The notes below the pieces were generated by a model. The model was not told the DNA's origin, ran no database searches, and saw nothing but the letters and a program-made list of their open reading frames with translations. From positions 62,001 through 126,000 of the forward strand of contig NZ_JAAFZB010000093.1 in NCBI RefSeq assembly GCF_010692725.1: a DNA stretch of 64,000 nucleotides, read 5' to 3'. The translations under genes and the position numbers were made by a program. Below are positions 1 through 9,480 of the stretch, one piece after another. This DNA is from Flavihumibacter soli (GTDB lineage Bacteria; Bacteroidota; Bacteroidia; Sphingobacteriales; Sphingobacteriaceae). The first letter of the stretch is position 1. Each line of letters opens with the position of its first letter.

Positions 1-1
1 G

Positions 2-277
2 ATCGATGAATTGAAGGAGGAGATCCTTCGCAAGGTAAACCTTGCCAGGATAAATACAGATGATGTGCTGGTAAGCAATATCCGGCACCTGGAAAGTCTC
101 CAGAAGACCAGCGAAGCCCTTGCCCGCGTACTTGAAAACGTCGACGGCAGCGTAACTTCTGATTTCTTATCCATGGATATCAAGCAAGCACTTTACTACC
201 TGGGTGAAATTACCGGGGAAGTGACGACTGATGATCTGCTGGAGAATATTTTTAGTAAGTTTTGTATCGGCAAGTAA
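2..277 (+). CDS. mnmE: MnmE (TrmE) tRNA modification GTPase, 3' end only
   Basis: This is the C-terminal 91 residues of MnmE, the GTPase that with MnmG places the (carboxymethyl)aminomethyl group on U34 of certain tRNAs. The visible part is the helical C-terminal domain and ends in the family hallmark C-I-G-K, whose cysteine is characteristic of the active site region. The frame is open to the window edge, so the gene starts outside; the TTG at 11 is an internal codon, not a start. Stop at 275-277. Sure of the family. Confidence 0.93.
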   Translation: MDELKEEILRKVNLARINTDDVLVSNIRHLESLQKTSEALARVLENVDGSVTSDFLSMDIKQALYYLGEITGEVTTDDLLENIFSKFCIGK

Positions 278-894
278 CCTCGATAAATAAACATATAACA
301 AATCTGGTCAAAAGGAGTAATACCTATTTTGGGGACTTTTTTGGCCACTTTTTTATTTTCTTAGTGTCTTCTTCAAACAGATTCCGGCCTATTAAATTGG
401 ATACATCTGAGTATGTATCTACTCGTAAGGGTTAATTTCTCCATCGGAACCAAATAACACCAAACCAGCATTCCATATATATTAGATAGATATAACCTAA
501 TGATCTCCGATGTTTTCGGCGTAGGGTGACGACTATTTCATATCCTTTCAATTACCTTTTTTACAGTTGAAACCCATGAGTCAGTACTCCTTCGCCAACA
601 TTGATAGATTATAACTTGTTGGCTGAGGGAATTGACATTTCCAATTAAAAATTTTGTTTCATTACTAAATGTCTTAACATTGGGGAAGCCTACGGCAGTT
701 CACCCAATTATACCAAGAAGTAAAAACCAATGATTAAGATCAATGTAATTGTAGGATACATTCTTTTATCCCCGGCACTAGTTAGTGTTCCCTTATTCAT
801 TTTAAAGATGTGTACCGCGTTTGAGGGATTCCTCTCAAGCGTACCCTCAGGAGCAGTCAACGTATTGCCTAAATTTGATTAGCTAAAACCAGGC
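278..894. other. 617-bp intergenic region, AT-rich
   Basis: No recognisable gene of normal size lies between mnmE and the sigma factor. T-runs around 328-360 could serve as weak termination for mnmE but no strong stem is seen there. A 50-codon ORF near the right end (730-882) is listed separately. I see no tRNA, insertion sequence or phage remnant here. Confidence 0.6.
730..882 (+). CDS. possible 50-aa small membrane protein
   Basis: A 50-residue ORF starting MIKINVIVGYILL and containing one hydrophobic stretch (roughly residues 5-24) that could span the membrane. It ends 12 bp before the sigma-factor start, so it could be a leader peptide or small membrane protein, or chance. No clear ribosome binding site. 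No family recognised. Confidence 0.25.
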   Translation: MIKINVIVGYILLSPALVSVPLFILKMCTAFEGFLSSVPSGAVNVLPKFD

Positions 895-1476
895 ATGTCA
901 AAGTACAATATTCTTAGCGATTTAGAATTGGCGTCTCTGCTAAAGGAAGGCGATAGGGCTGCTTTTACAGAGATTTATGACCGTTATATTTTTGTATTGC
1001 TAAACCATGCGTATAATAAAACTCGCGATCGGGAGCTAGCAAAAGATATGGTGCAGGAAGTTTTCACAATGTTATGGTCGATGCGGGAAAGCCTTCAATT
1101 GAACACGAATGTATCCGGATTTCTATATACATCAATTCGTAATACTATATTAAACCAGATTGCTCATAAGGGGGTGCAGGGCAAGTACCTGGAATCTTTG
1201 CTTAAATTCTCCGAGCAGGGACAAACCATAACGGATCATCTGATAAGGGAAAAGCAATTTGGGGAGCTTATTGAAAAGGAAATTGCTGCGCTCACTCCCA
1301 AAATGAGGACAGTATTTGAATTAAGCCGTAAAGAACATCTTAGTCATAAGGAGATTGCCGAAAAACTGCAGATATCCGAACAAACTGTTAGTAAACATGT
1401 CACGAATGCCCTACATATCCTGCGAGTTAAGCTCGGCATTTTCGTTTACCTGCTCTGGATCATCCACCCAAAATAA
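895..1476 (+). CDS. ECF sigma factor (FecI-type, Bacteroidota sigma-70 family)
   Basis: Cytoplasmic sigma factor of 193 aa expected to switch on the downstream SusC/SusD locus. Region 2 is visible at about residues 20-70 (AFTEIYDRY, then LAKDMVQEVFTMLW) and region 4 at about 140-185 (LTPKMRTVFEL, then HKEIAEKLQISEQTVSKHV, a helix-turn-helix). A FecR anti-sigma gene follows 79 bp downstream and the SusC beyond it has an STN domain, the standard arrangement for trans-envelope signalling in Bacteroidota. The C-terminal tail (VYLLWIIHPK) is hydrophobic, as often in this family. Confidence 0.93.
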   Translation: MSKYNILSDLELASLLKEGDRAAFTEIYDRYIFVLLNHAYNKTRDRELAKDMVQEVFTMLWSMRESLQLNTNVSGFLYTSIRNTILNQIAHKGVQGKYLESLLKFSEQGQTITDHLIREKQFGELIEKEIAALTPKMRTVFELSRKEHLSHKEIAEKLQISEQTVSKHVTNALHILRVKLGIFVYLLWIIHPK

Positions 1477-1555
1477 TTTTTTTCATTTTCATTACCTGTT
1501 CGCTCCGCGCTCCTTGTCTTACTAGTATCAGGGAAAGCAGACCTCTGGTACTGCC

Positions 1556-2686
1556 ATGGAAAAAAAAGAAGTAAAAGACTTATTAACAAGATACAGATCC
1601 GGCAAGATCACGGAAGAGGAAAGAGCTCTCCTGGAGAGCTGGTATTTGCAGCATCAGGAAACTGACGGAAATGAATACCTGGTGTCAGAGCGTATCGAAG
1701 ACGCTTCGGACATATGGGCGAGGCTCCGGGTGGATGAGCCGAAAATGGAACGCATATCTTTATGGTCTCGGGTTGCTGCTGCCGCTCTTGTCCTCGCTGT
1801 GCTTTCTTTCGGCCTCTATTTCTGCCTGAAGGAGCAAGACAGGCCTGAATCTGAATATATAGCCAAACCGGTAAAAGAAGAGATCCTTCCGGGAGGTAAT
1901 AATGCGATATTAACCCTTGCAGACGGGCGTAAAATCAGCCTGACGGAGGCAAAAAATGGTGAGCTCGTGCGCGAGTCCGGGATTGTAGTGACTAAAGCCT
2001 CAGATGGGCAGCTTGTGTATACCGTTTCAGCTTCTTCCAGCTCCACCAGTGAACTCAAATTTAATACGATCGAGACACCCAAAGGCGGACAGTACCAGGT
2101 GCTCCTGCCGGACGGTTCAAATGTCTGGCTAAACGCCGCTTCTTCTTTAAAGTATCCTGCAGCCTTCGCGAAAACGGAACGCCGGGTCGAGCTTCAGGGC
2201 GAAGCCTATTTTGAGGTGGCCAGTGATAAATCGAAACCATTCCTGGTGAGCACCGCCGGTCAGACGGTCGAGGTGCTGGGAACCCATTTCAACGTCAGCT
2301 CCTATGCGGATGAGCAAAGTACTAAAACTACTCTACTGAAAGGTTCTGTAAGAGTAACTGCGTCGGGGATTCAGAAAGTCATACAGCCGGGGCAGCAATC
2401 AGTACTTGCAGAAAACAGCCTGCAGGTTAAAGCAGCGGATATCGAAGAGACCATGGCCTGGAAAAATGGCTACTTCCGGTTCAACGACGCGAAAATTGAT
2501 GATGTTGTCCTCAAGCTTTCTCGCTGGTACGATGTCGACTTCCGCTTTGACGGCGAGAAGTCAGCTGAACGTTTTAACGGCGTGATCTCTCGTTCTAAAA
2601 ATTTAAGCCAGGTATTGAAGATGCTTGAAAAAACTAAAGCCATTCATTTTAAGACTGAGCGAAGGAGGATCACCGTAATGAAGTAG
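1556..2686 (+). CDS. FecR-family anti-sigma factor
   Basis: Inner-membrane regulator of 376 aa. Residues 1-68 form the cytoplasmic anti-sigma part, one membrane helix lies at about 69-91 (a run of A, L and V), and the periplasmic FecR domain follows (LPDGSNVWLNAASSLKYP, then GEAYFEVA and GTHFNV). The end matches the DUF4974 domain (WKNGYFRF, then LSRWYDVDF), which resembles the STN fold. It should hold the upstream sigma factor inactive until the TonB-dependent receptor 154 bp downstream is loaded. Confidence 0.93.
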   Translation: MEKKEVKDLLTRYRSGKITEEERALLESWYLQHQETDGNEYLVSERIEDASDIWARLRVDEPKMERISLWSRVAAAALVLAVLSFGLYFCLKEQDRPESEYIAKPVKEEILPGGNNAILTLADGRKISLTEAKNGELVRESGIVVTKASDGQLVYTVSASSSSTSELKFNTIETPKGGQYQVLLPDGSNVWLNAASSLKYPAAFAKTERRVELQGEAYFEVASDKSKPFLVSTAGQTVEVLGTHFNVSSYADEQSTKTTLLKGSVRVTASGIQKVIQPGQQSVLAENSLQVKAADIEETMAWKNGYFRFNDAKIDDVVLKLSRWYDVDFRFDGEKSAERFNGVISRSKNLSQVLKMLEKTKAIHFKTERRRITVMK

Positions 2687-2715
2687 CTCTACTAACTCCC
2701 GCAATCCAACAAAAA

Positions 2716-2743
2716 AGTCACCCCGATTGGAGTCGGGATGACT
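2716..2743. terminator. FecR-SusC intergenic hairpin (terminator only on the minus strand)
   Basis: Stem AGTCA + CCCGA pairs with TCGGG + TGACT around one C-A mismatch, loop TTGGAG. On the plus strand there is no T-run after it, but the A-run just before (2711-2716) gives a T-run on the minus strand. For the plus-strand genes it may weaken or separate transcription between fecR and susC. Confidence 0.45.
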
Positions 2744-2839
2744 AATGTCCTGGATGTGTAAATAATCGAATTATAAACTATAATACCTCTCCCATCTCGA
2801 CAATGATGAGGCATTCACCACAAAACCAAGCTTTCACAA

Positions 2840-5800
2840 ATGTACAGTTTTTATTCTAAAACCGTTGTGCAGCCGCCAGGCGGCGCACGTAAAATCTTGT
2901 TGATTATGAAGTTAATAACGCTGTTTTGGGTCGCAGCTATTTTACAGGTCAGCGCTAGCTCTTTCGCACAGAAAATAGCATTATCACAAAGGAATGCTCC
3001 CCTGAACAAGATCTTTAACGAGATCCAGGTCCAGAGCGGATACGATTTCCTTTTTACCACCTCCGCGTTAAAGGATGCCAAGCTGGTGAGTATCAGCGTG
3101 AAGGATGCCGAGCTTCGGGATGTGCTGACGCAGATCTTTAAAGATCAGCCGCTTGATTACACGATCGAAGATAAGTCAGTGGTGATTCTTAAGAAAAATC
3201 CGGCAGTAGTATCAAAATCAGTTGACCAGTTTACACCCCCGGTAACCATTACCGGCAAGATCACCGACGATAAGGGGGTAACTCTTCCCGGTGTAAGTGT
3301 AAAAGTCAAGGGCAGTTCCAATGCTGTGGCAAGTGACACTAACGGGGCATTCACCCTCACGGTAGCCGATGAAAATGTTACCCTGGTATTCTCGTTTATC
3401 GGCTTCAGTACACAGGAGATAGTGGTGAGCGGGCGCAGTAATATCACCGTTGTGATGAAGGAAGAGATCGGCTCACTAAACGAAGTGGTGGTTGTTGGAT
3501 ACGGCACCCAGAAAAAAGCGAATGTAACAGGTGCGGTGAACACCGTTGAAGTGGACAAGGTTTTGGGCAACAGGCCGGTTACTACCACGGGATCTTTGCT
3601 TCAGGGTACGGTTCCGGGACTAAATATTACAATTGGATCCGGGGAACCTGGAGTTGCAGCGACCTTGAACATACGAGGTGCAACTGATATCAACAGCAGT
3701 GGCGGAAGCGGGATCAGAACTCAGGGCCCTTTTATTGTTGTAGACAATGTTCCTTTTAACGGCCCCCTTAACCTCATCGACCCAAATGATATCGAGAGCA
3801 TTACCGTATTGAAAGACGCCGGATCGGCAGCTATTTATGGTGCGCGCTCCGCATTCGGTGTGGTATTAGTCACCACTAAAAAAGGTGCAAAAAACCAGCA
3901 GACGCGATTCAATTACAGCAATAACCTGACAATCGCCTCTCCAATGAATCTGCCGGAAAAAGCATCTGTCCTGCAGACTATCCAGTCTTATAAAGATATG
4001 GGCTCGGTGAACTATTTCACCGGGCAGAATGTAGATACCTGGTTGAAGGAGGTTAATGAATATAATGCTAATCCATCTAAATATCCGCAAGGATTTACTA
4101 CGGTGGGCGGCATCAATTATCCCCTGGCGGAAACTGACGCGATCAGGAATGTATTAGGCGATAACTCGCACCAGTTCCTCCATAACTTTTCGGTTAACGG
4201 CGGTTCTGAGAAAACAACATACCGGATATCAGCAGGTACAGTCAGAGATAACGGGATCATCGTGCCAGACAGTAAGCAGGACTACTACAAACGATATAAT
4301 CTGCGCTCTGTGGTCAGTACGGATATCAAAGAATGGTTCACTGCCCAACTCGATGCGTCTTACTATAATTCTAATAAATCGTATCCTGCAAATGATGGCT
4401 TTGGGCCTGCAGCGGTTTTTGCTCCTTACATCCCTATGGACGACAGCGTGGTAGTGAATGGCGAAAAGGTCATTAACGGCACCCCGCGAAACATTGTTGC
4501 ATTACGGTCACCAACAACAAACCGGCTGGATGATACCCGCCTTTCCGGACGTGCAATATTTAAGCCTCTTGCCGGTTTACGGGTAACGGGTGAATATACT
4601 TATGACAACCTCCGGGGAATCACTACCGTGTACGATAAAGCAGTGACCTCAGCGGATGCACGTACCCGCCAGGTTGAAACTCTGGGTGCAGGGCTTTTCA
4701 GAAAGACTAACGAAGTGACCGACTATCGTTCGCTTAATCTTTTCGCGAACTATGAGAAGGCATTTAGCCGGCATAATCTCTCTGTGCTGACAGGATATAA
4801 CCAGGAAGAGAATTCCTTTGAATTGCAGCGCTCGGAGCGAAATGGCGTGATCAGCGCTGACTTTCCATCAATATCCCAGGCAACCGGCGCTCCGGTTGTT
4901 CTCGATAATTACAGCGAATTTGCTGTTATGGGGCTGTTTGGCCGGATTAATTATGATTTTGACGGCAAATATCTGCTAGGTCTGACCGGCAGGTATGATG
5001 CTTCCTCTAATTTCCCGGAGAATCATCGCACCGGCTTCTTCCCTTCAGTTTCTGCCGGCTGGTCGGTTACCAAAGAGAAATTTATGGACGGTGTCGGCAA
5101 CTGGCTGAATGAATTTAAGCCACGGGCTTCTTTCGGAACCGTGGGTAACCAGGCGATCAGTCCATATGCGTTCCTTGCTACCATGGATGCATCCTATGCT
5201 AACTGGCTGAATGACAACAAACAGGTAACTACACTTTCGGCCCCTGGCCTGATCAGCAGCGACTTTACCTGGGCTACTGTTCAGACGCTGAATATCGGGC
5301 TTGATCTTGGTCTATTGAACAACCGCTTCACAGCAAATCTCGATTGGTTCAGGCGCGATACAAAAGACATGCTGTACGAGGGCATCCAATTACCGGCTGC
5401 ACTGGGTACAATTGCACCCTTACAGAATGTGGCGGAGCTGCGGTCAAACGGTATGGAGGTGCAGCTTAACTGGCAGGATAAGATCGGAAAGGTATCATAC
5501 CGGTTTGGCGCAAATGTTTCTGACTTCCGTTCGAAGATCACTAAAATTAAAAATGAAGCAGGAATTCTTTCCCAATATTATGTGGGACAGGAATTAGGCG
5601 AGATATGGGGCTACACTACAAACAGGCTTTACACAGTCGATGATTTCGTCGCCGGAACTTTATCAGCCAATCTCACCGGTGGTACCTTAAAACCCGGGAT
5701 AGTAAAAAAAGAGGGCCAGCTCCCTAACCCGGGAGATGTAATGTTTGTTGATTACGATGGCAATGGCATTATAAATGAAGGAGCAAAGACGCTAACAAAT

Positions 5801-6325
5801 CCGGGAGACAAGCGGGTGATTGGCAACAGCACCCCGCGCTATCGCTTTGGCGTTAATGGCGGATTAACCTGGAAAGGCCTCGATTTTTCGTTTGTGGTTA
5901 CCGGAGCTGCTAAACAGGACCAGTGGCGTGCAAATGGGCTTACTTTCCCGAATTATTACGCATTCGGCACGATCTATTCCGACCAGCTTGATTACTGGAC
6001 GCCAACCAATCCGAATGCGTTCTGGGGCAGGACCTATGATCAGGCAGGAGGAAACCAGCCCGCTAACCAGGACCTGCAGAGCCGGTTCCTGCTGAACGGG
6101 GCCCACCTTCGAGTAAGGAACCTGACATTAGGCTATACGCTGCCGGCGTCATTAAGCAAGAAGCTTTACGCAGAGCGCTTCCAGGCTTTCATAAGTGTTG
6201 AAAATGCCTTTGTGTTCGACCATATGCCTAACGGCCTGGATTCAGACATCACCAGGGCTGGCGTGCAGGGATATGAGTATCCGTTTATGCGGCAAGCCTC
6301 CATGGGGGTAAACCTTTCCTTTTAA
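2840..6325 (+). CDS. SusC/RagA-type TonB-linked outer membrane receptor with STN domain
   Basis: Outer membrane transporter of 1161 aa for oligosaccharide uptake with its SusD partner. A long N-terminus with a signal segment (LITLFWVAAILQVSASSFAQ) precedes an STN domain at about 45-115 (LNKIFNEIQVQSGYDFLF, VKDAELRDVL), which contacts FecR. A carboxypeptidase-regulatory-like domain follows at about 137-210 (ITGKITDDKG), then the SusC plug start NEVVVVGYGTQKK at about 213 and the beta-barrel to the end. STN plus upstream sigma/anti-sigma genes indicates substrate-induced control. The 11-bp gap to SusD shows co-transcription. The start could be the internal ATG at 2909 (MKLITLF). Confidence 0.95.
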   Translation: MYSFYSKTVVQPPGGARKILLIMKLITLFWVAAILQVSASSFAQKIALSQRNAPLNKIFNEIQVQSGYDFLFTTSALKDAKLVSISVKDAELRDVLTQIFKDQPLDYTIEDKSVVILKKNPAVVSKSVDQFTPPVTITGKITDDKGVTLPGVSVKVKGSSNAVASDTNGAFTLTVADENVTLVFSFIGFSTQEIVVSGRSNITVVMKEEIGSLNEVVVVGYGTQKKANVTGAVNTVEVDKVLGNRPVTTTGSLLQGTVPGLNITIGSGEPGVAATLNIRGATDINSSGGSGIRTQGPFIVVDNVPFNGPLNLIDPNDIESITVLKDAGSAAIYGARSAFGVVLVTTKKGAKNQQTRFNYSNNLTIASPMNLPEKASVLQTIQSYKDMGSVNYFTGQNVDTWLKEVNEYNANPSKYPQGFTTVGGINYPLAETDAIRNVLGDNSHQFLHNFSVNGGSEKTTYRISAGTVRDNGIIVPDSKQDYYKRYNLRSVVSTDIKEWFTAQLDASYYNSNKSYPANDGFGPAAVFAPYIPMDDSVVVNGEKVINGTPRNIVALRSPTTNRLDDTRLSGRAIFKPLAGLRVTGEYTYDNLRGITTVYDKAVTSADARTRQVETLGAGLFRKTNEVTDYRSLNLFANYEKAFSRHNLSVLTGYNQEENSFELQRSERNGVISADFPSISQATGAPVVLDNYSEFAVMGLFGRINYDFDGKYLLGLTGRYDASSNFPENHRTGFFPSVSAGWSVTKEKFMDGVGNWLNEFKPRASFGTVGNQAISPYAFLATMDASYANWLNDNKQVTTLSAPGLISSDFTWATVQTLNIGLDLGLLNNRFTANLDWFRRDTKDMLYEGIQLPAALGTIAPLQNVAELRSNGMEVQLNWQDKIGKVSYRFGANVSDFRSKITKIKNEAGILSQYYVGQELGEIWGYTTNRLYTVDDFVAGTLSANLTGGTLKPGIVKKEGQLPNPGDVMFVDYDGNGIINEGAKTLTNPGDKRVIGNSTPRYRFGVNGGLTWKGLDFSFVVTGAAKQDQWRANGLTFPNYYAFGTIYSDQLDYWTPTNPNAFWGRTYDQAGGNQPANQDLQSRFLLNGAHLRVRNLTLGYTLPASLSKKLYAERFQAFISVENAFVFDHMPNGLDSDITRAGVQGYEYPFMRQASMGVNLSF

Positions 6326-6336
6326 TTAAAATCACG

Positions 6337-8145
6337 ATGATGAAAAGATATCTAATTATAATTCTGGCACTCGTGCTTGCTTCCTGCCAGAAGGATTTCC
6401 TGAACAAACTGCCTCAGGACAAGCTGGTGCCCGAAACCGCATTCATTGACAATAACAACTTCAAGACCTATACGTGGGGCCTGTACGACTATTTCAGCGG
6501 TTATGGAAATGGCGCTTCCAATCCGCCGGCCATGAGGGGCGATTATGTGACTGATAACATGAATGAAACTCGGGCCGGTCAGCAAAGCGAATACGCTTAC
6601 CAAACTAAATTTATTCAAGCCAACGGAAACAATACGCTTAGCCAGGTACCATCAGAATGGAATTTCTCATATGTAAGAAGAGTAAATGTGATGCTCGATA
6701 ATATCGACGGATCCAAAATGTCTGACACCGATAAGAAGCACTGGCGGAGTGTAGGTTATTTCTTCCGGGCCCTGCGTTATTACGATCTGATCTCTGCGTT
6801 TGGCGATGTGCCGTGGGTAGAACATGCATTGAGCGATACTTCCACCAGCGTTCTTTTTGGACCGAGGACACCGAGGGACATCGTTGCGAAGAACATGCTG
6901 GATAATCTGATCTATGCTGAAGCCAATATCAAACCAGCCGGTGATGGTAAAAACACTATTAACACCAATGTTGTCAGGGCTCTTATCTCCCGATTTGGAT
7001 TATTTGAAGGTACCTGGAGAAAAAATCATGGGCTGAATGACGCCAATACCTACCTGCAGGCATCAAAAATAGCTTCTGAGAAGCTCATGGCTGTCTACCC
7101 GGCGCTCATCACAAATTATGATGACGTGTTTAACTCTGAGGATCTCGACGGAAAACCCGGGATCATCCTGTTCAAACAGTATGCTCCCAACCTCGCTAAC
7201 CATGCATCACCACGATTTATAGGCAGTACGAGCTGGTTCTGGGACCTGACCAAGGACGCTGTGGAAAGTTACCTGTGCAGTGATGGTAAGCCGGTATCTA
7301 CCAGTGAAGTCTATGCCGGAGACATAGGCATGTATAACGAGTTCCGTAACCGCGACAGGAGACTGTATTATTCCGTAGTTCCACCCTATAAGGTTACGAT
7401 ACCCAAGCAGCCTACCTGGACGAATACAGCTAACCCGGCAGATGCCGAGTATATCAATCTGATGAAGAATATCGGTGGAGTTAACAAAGCGCTGCCAGTT
7501 TCTCAGTGGAGTAAAAATTGGGATACCGGTACGATAATCAGTCAATCGCCGCACTTCCGCGTTTTTAATGCCGGTCAGACTCAGATGATCACGGAGCTGG
7601 GTTATCTGTTCTGGAAATTTTACAACCGGATCCCGCTGGATAACGCCAATTGCTCCACCAATGATGCACCCTTATTCCGCATTGAAGAAGTTCTGCTGAA
7701 CTATGCGGAGGTGACGTACGAGCTTGGCTCGTTCAATCAGGCCGTTGCCGATGCGACCATCAATAAGTTGAGGGCGCGCGTTTCTATGCCAAACCTGGTG
7801 TTATCACAGGTTAATGCCTCCTTTGATACCCGCCGCGATGCGGCTGTGGACCCTATTTTATGGGAGATCCGCCGGGAGCGCCGGGTAGAGCTGATGGGCG
7901 AAGGATTCAGGCTCAATGACCTGAAGCGATGGAAAAAAGGAACCTATCTCAACAAACAGCCTTTGGGTGTATGGGCCCGGAATGCTGACTATGGCAACCG
8001 CCTGAAGATAAATGGCGGAGGAACGCAGGGATATGTTGAATATTTCGGTATGCCTGCTGGCTGGCTGGATAAATACTACCTGGAGCCTCTGCCAACGCAG
8101 GATCTGGCTCTCAATAAGAAACTTACACAGAATCCGGGTTATTGA
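6337..8145 (+). CDS. SusD/RagB-family surface glycan-binding lipoprotein
   Basis: 602-aa lipoprotein that caps the SusC barrel and binds the glycan at the cell surface. Lipobox at LVLASC (Cys 17) after a short hydrophobic signal. The N-terminus (FLNKLPQDKLVPETAF, then GLYDYFSGYG) and the C-terminal part (WEIRRERRVELMGEGFRLNDLKRW) match the SusD family. It directly follows susC. Substrate cannot be read from sequence, but the esterase and sulfatase downstream suggest a decorated polysaccharide. Confidence 0.95.
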   Translation: MMKRYLIIILALVLASCQKDFLNKLPQDKLVPETAFIDNNNFKTYTWGLYDYFSGYGNGASNPPAMRGDYVTDNMNETRAGQQSEYAYQTKFIQANGNNTLSQVPSEWNFSYVRRVNVMLDNIDGSKMSDTDKKHWRSVGYFFRALRYYDLISAFGDVPWVEHALSDTSTSVLFGPRTPRDIVAKNMLDNLIYAEANIKPAGDGKNTINTNVVRALISRFGLFEGTWRKNHGLNDANTYLQASKIASEKLMAVYPALITNYDDVFNSEDLDGKPGIILFKQYAPNLANHASPRFIGSTSWFWDLTKDAVESYLCSDGKPVSTSEVYAGDIGMYNEFRNRDRRLYYSVVPPYKVTIPKQPTWTNTANPADAEYINLMKNIGGVNKALPVSQWSKNWDTGTIISQSPHFRVFNAGQTQMITELGYLFWKFYNRIPLDNANCSTNDAPLFRIEEVLLNYAEVTYELGSFNQAVADATINKLRARVSMPNLVLSQVNASFDTRRDAAVDPILWEIRRERRVELMGEGFRLNDLKRWKKGTYLNKQPLGVWARNADYGNRLKINGGGTQGYVEYFGMPAGWLDKYYLEPLPTQDLALNKKLTQNPGY

Positions 8146-8217
8146 TCCTTTTCTGATTTGAAGATCTGTTTAACTGCAGTGGTGCCCAATTAGACAACAT
8201 AGCAGATGAGCAGGTAT

Positions 8218-8259
8218 AATGAGGCTGCATTGGATTAATTGCCGGTGCGCCTCATTTTT
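8218..8259 (+). terminator. terminator after SusD
   Basis: Stem AATGAGGC (8218-8225) pairs with GCCTCATT (8249-8256) and runs straight into a T-run. It separates susD from the PHP gene, so the enzyme genes may be transcribed at a lower level by read-through or from their own promoter. Confidence 0.7.
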
Positions 8260-8270
8260 ATAATAATCCA

Positions 8271-9473
8271 ATGAATACAAACTATTTATTTTTTATGAAA
8301 TACTTCTTTACAATCCTTGCACTACTCCTGATCAGCGGCCATGTCAGCTTAGCCCAGGAGGATGAAGGGCCAAAAAAAAGGTCAGTAGTCATGCCGGATA
8401 TTCCGGGGTATAAGACTCTGAAAGCCGATTTTCACATACATTCCGTTTTCTCTGATGGCAAGGTATGGCCCACCTTTCGGATAGATGAGGCAATCCGCGA
8501 TGGACTGGATGTGATATCGCTGACTGAGCATATGGACTTTCTGAAGGAGTCCGACGACCTTAAACAAGATCGTAACCGTTCATTTCAGATCGCCTCCGCA
8601 TACGCAAAGGGTAAAAATATTCTGGTTATTAATGGTGCTGAAATCTCGCCGAGGGTTCCGCCATATCACAACAACGTTTTATTCCTGAAAGATGCCAATC
8701 TCCCGTTTGACTTTGTTAAAAGTGCACAGAAAGTATACGTAATGAAGGATAATGCGAACCATGATCAGCTGATGGCACCTTTCCTGGCAGCTAACAAGCA
8801 GGGAGCTTTCGTGGTCTTCAATCACCCTGGAAACATGCCGGCCTGGGATGTTCGCGATACAGCTGTGTTAACCAGTTTCAATAAAGAATTGCTCGATAAA
8901 AAGATCATGGCCGGAATTGAGGTCGTCAATAGCGGGGGCTACAATGTGAGGGCGCATCAACTGGCTATTAAACACAATTTGACCATGCTCTGCAATACCG
9001 ACGAACACCTCGACACTTATCACCGATTTAAAGACACGCACCGCCCCATGACCCTTGTCTTTGCTACTGAGAGCAGCGAGGCAGCTATCAAAGAAGCCCT
9101 TATCGCAAGACGTACTGCGCTGTATTTCGAAGACTACCTTATAGCCAGACAGACTGAGGCTGAAGCTTTCTTTAAGGCAGCCGTTATTGCTAAAACCGTG
9201 CGCTCACTAAGGAAAAAAGAAGAACCGGTACTGCTCGTAAAACTGATGAACAACAGTGATATGCCTTTTAGGGTGGCTCTGAGGGGAGGATATGCGATGG
9301 AAAAATATCCTCTCGGACAAGTGGAGCTGCCTGCTCACAAGGAAACAACAGTTATGCTCCGGGCAATGTGGCAGTATCCTGAACAAGTGCAGTTTCAGGT
9401 CGACGTCACTAATATCCTGGTTAGCCCAAGCGAGAGCTTAAAGACCACAATGACAATACCGGTCGCTAAATAG
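8271..9473 (+). CDS. secreted PHP-domain phosphoesterase (Sb-PDE type)
   Basis: 400-aa protein with a signal peptide and a PHP metal-dependent phosphoesterase domain. Motifs: DFHIHSVFSDG (His 55 and 57 counted from 8271), LTEHMDF, NGAEISPR, FNHPGN and CNTDEH, which together supply the expected metal ligands. A start at 8295 (MKYFFTILALLLISG) would give a cleaner signal peptide and is my preference. A C-terminal beta-rich region follows the PHP domain. Located between SusD and an acetylesterase, it may remove phosphoester groups from the imported glycan or scavenge phosphate; the substrate is not known. Confidence 0.85.
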   Translation: MNTNYLFFMKYFFTILALLLISGHVSLAQEDEGPKKRSVVMPDIPGYKTLKADFHIHSVFSDGKVWPTFRIDEAIRDGLDVISLTEHMDFLKESDDLKQDRNRSFQIASAYAKGKNILVINGAEISPRVPPYHNNVLFLKDANLPFDFVKSAQKVYVMKDNANHDQLMAPFLAANKQGAFVVFNHPGNMPAWDVRDTAVLTSFNKELLDKKIMAGIEVVNSGGYNVRAHQLAIKHNLTMLCNTDEHLDTYHRFKDTHRPMTLVFATESSEAAIKEALIARRTALYFEDYLIARQTEAEAFFKAAVIAKTVRSLRKKEEPVLLVKLMNNSDMPFRVALRGGYAMEKYPLGQVELPAHKETTVMLRAMWQYPEQVQFQVDVTNILVSPSESLKTTMTIPVAK

Positions 9474-9480
9474 TATACAT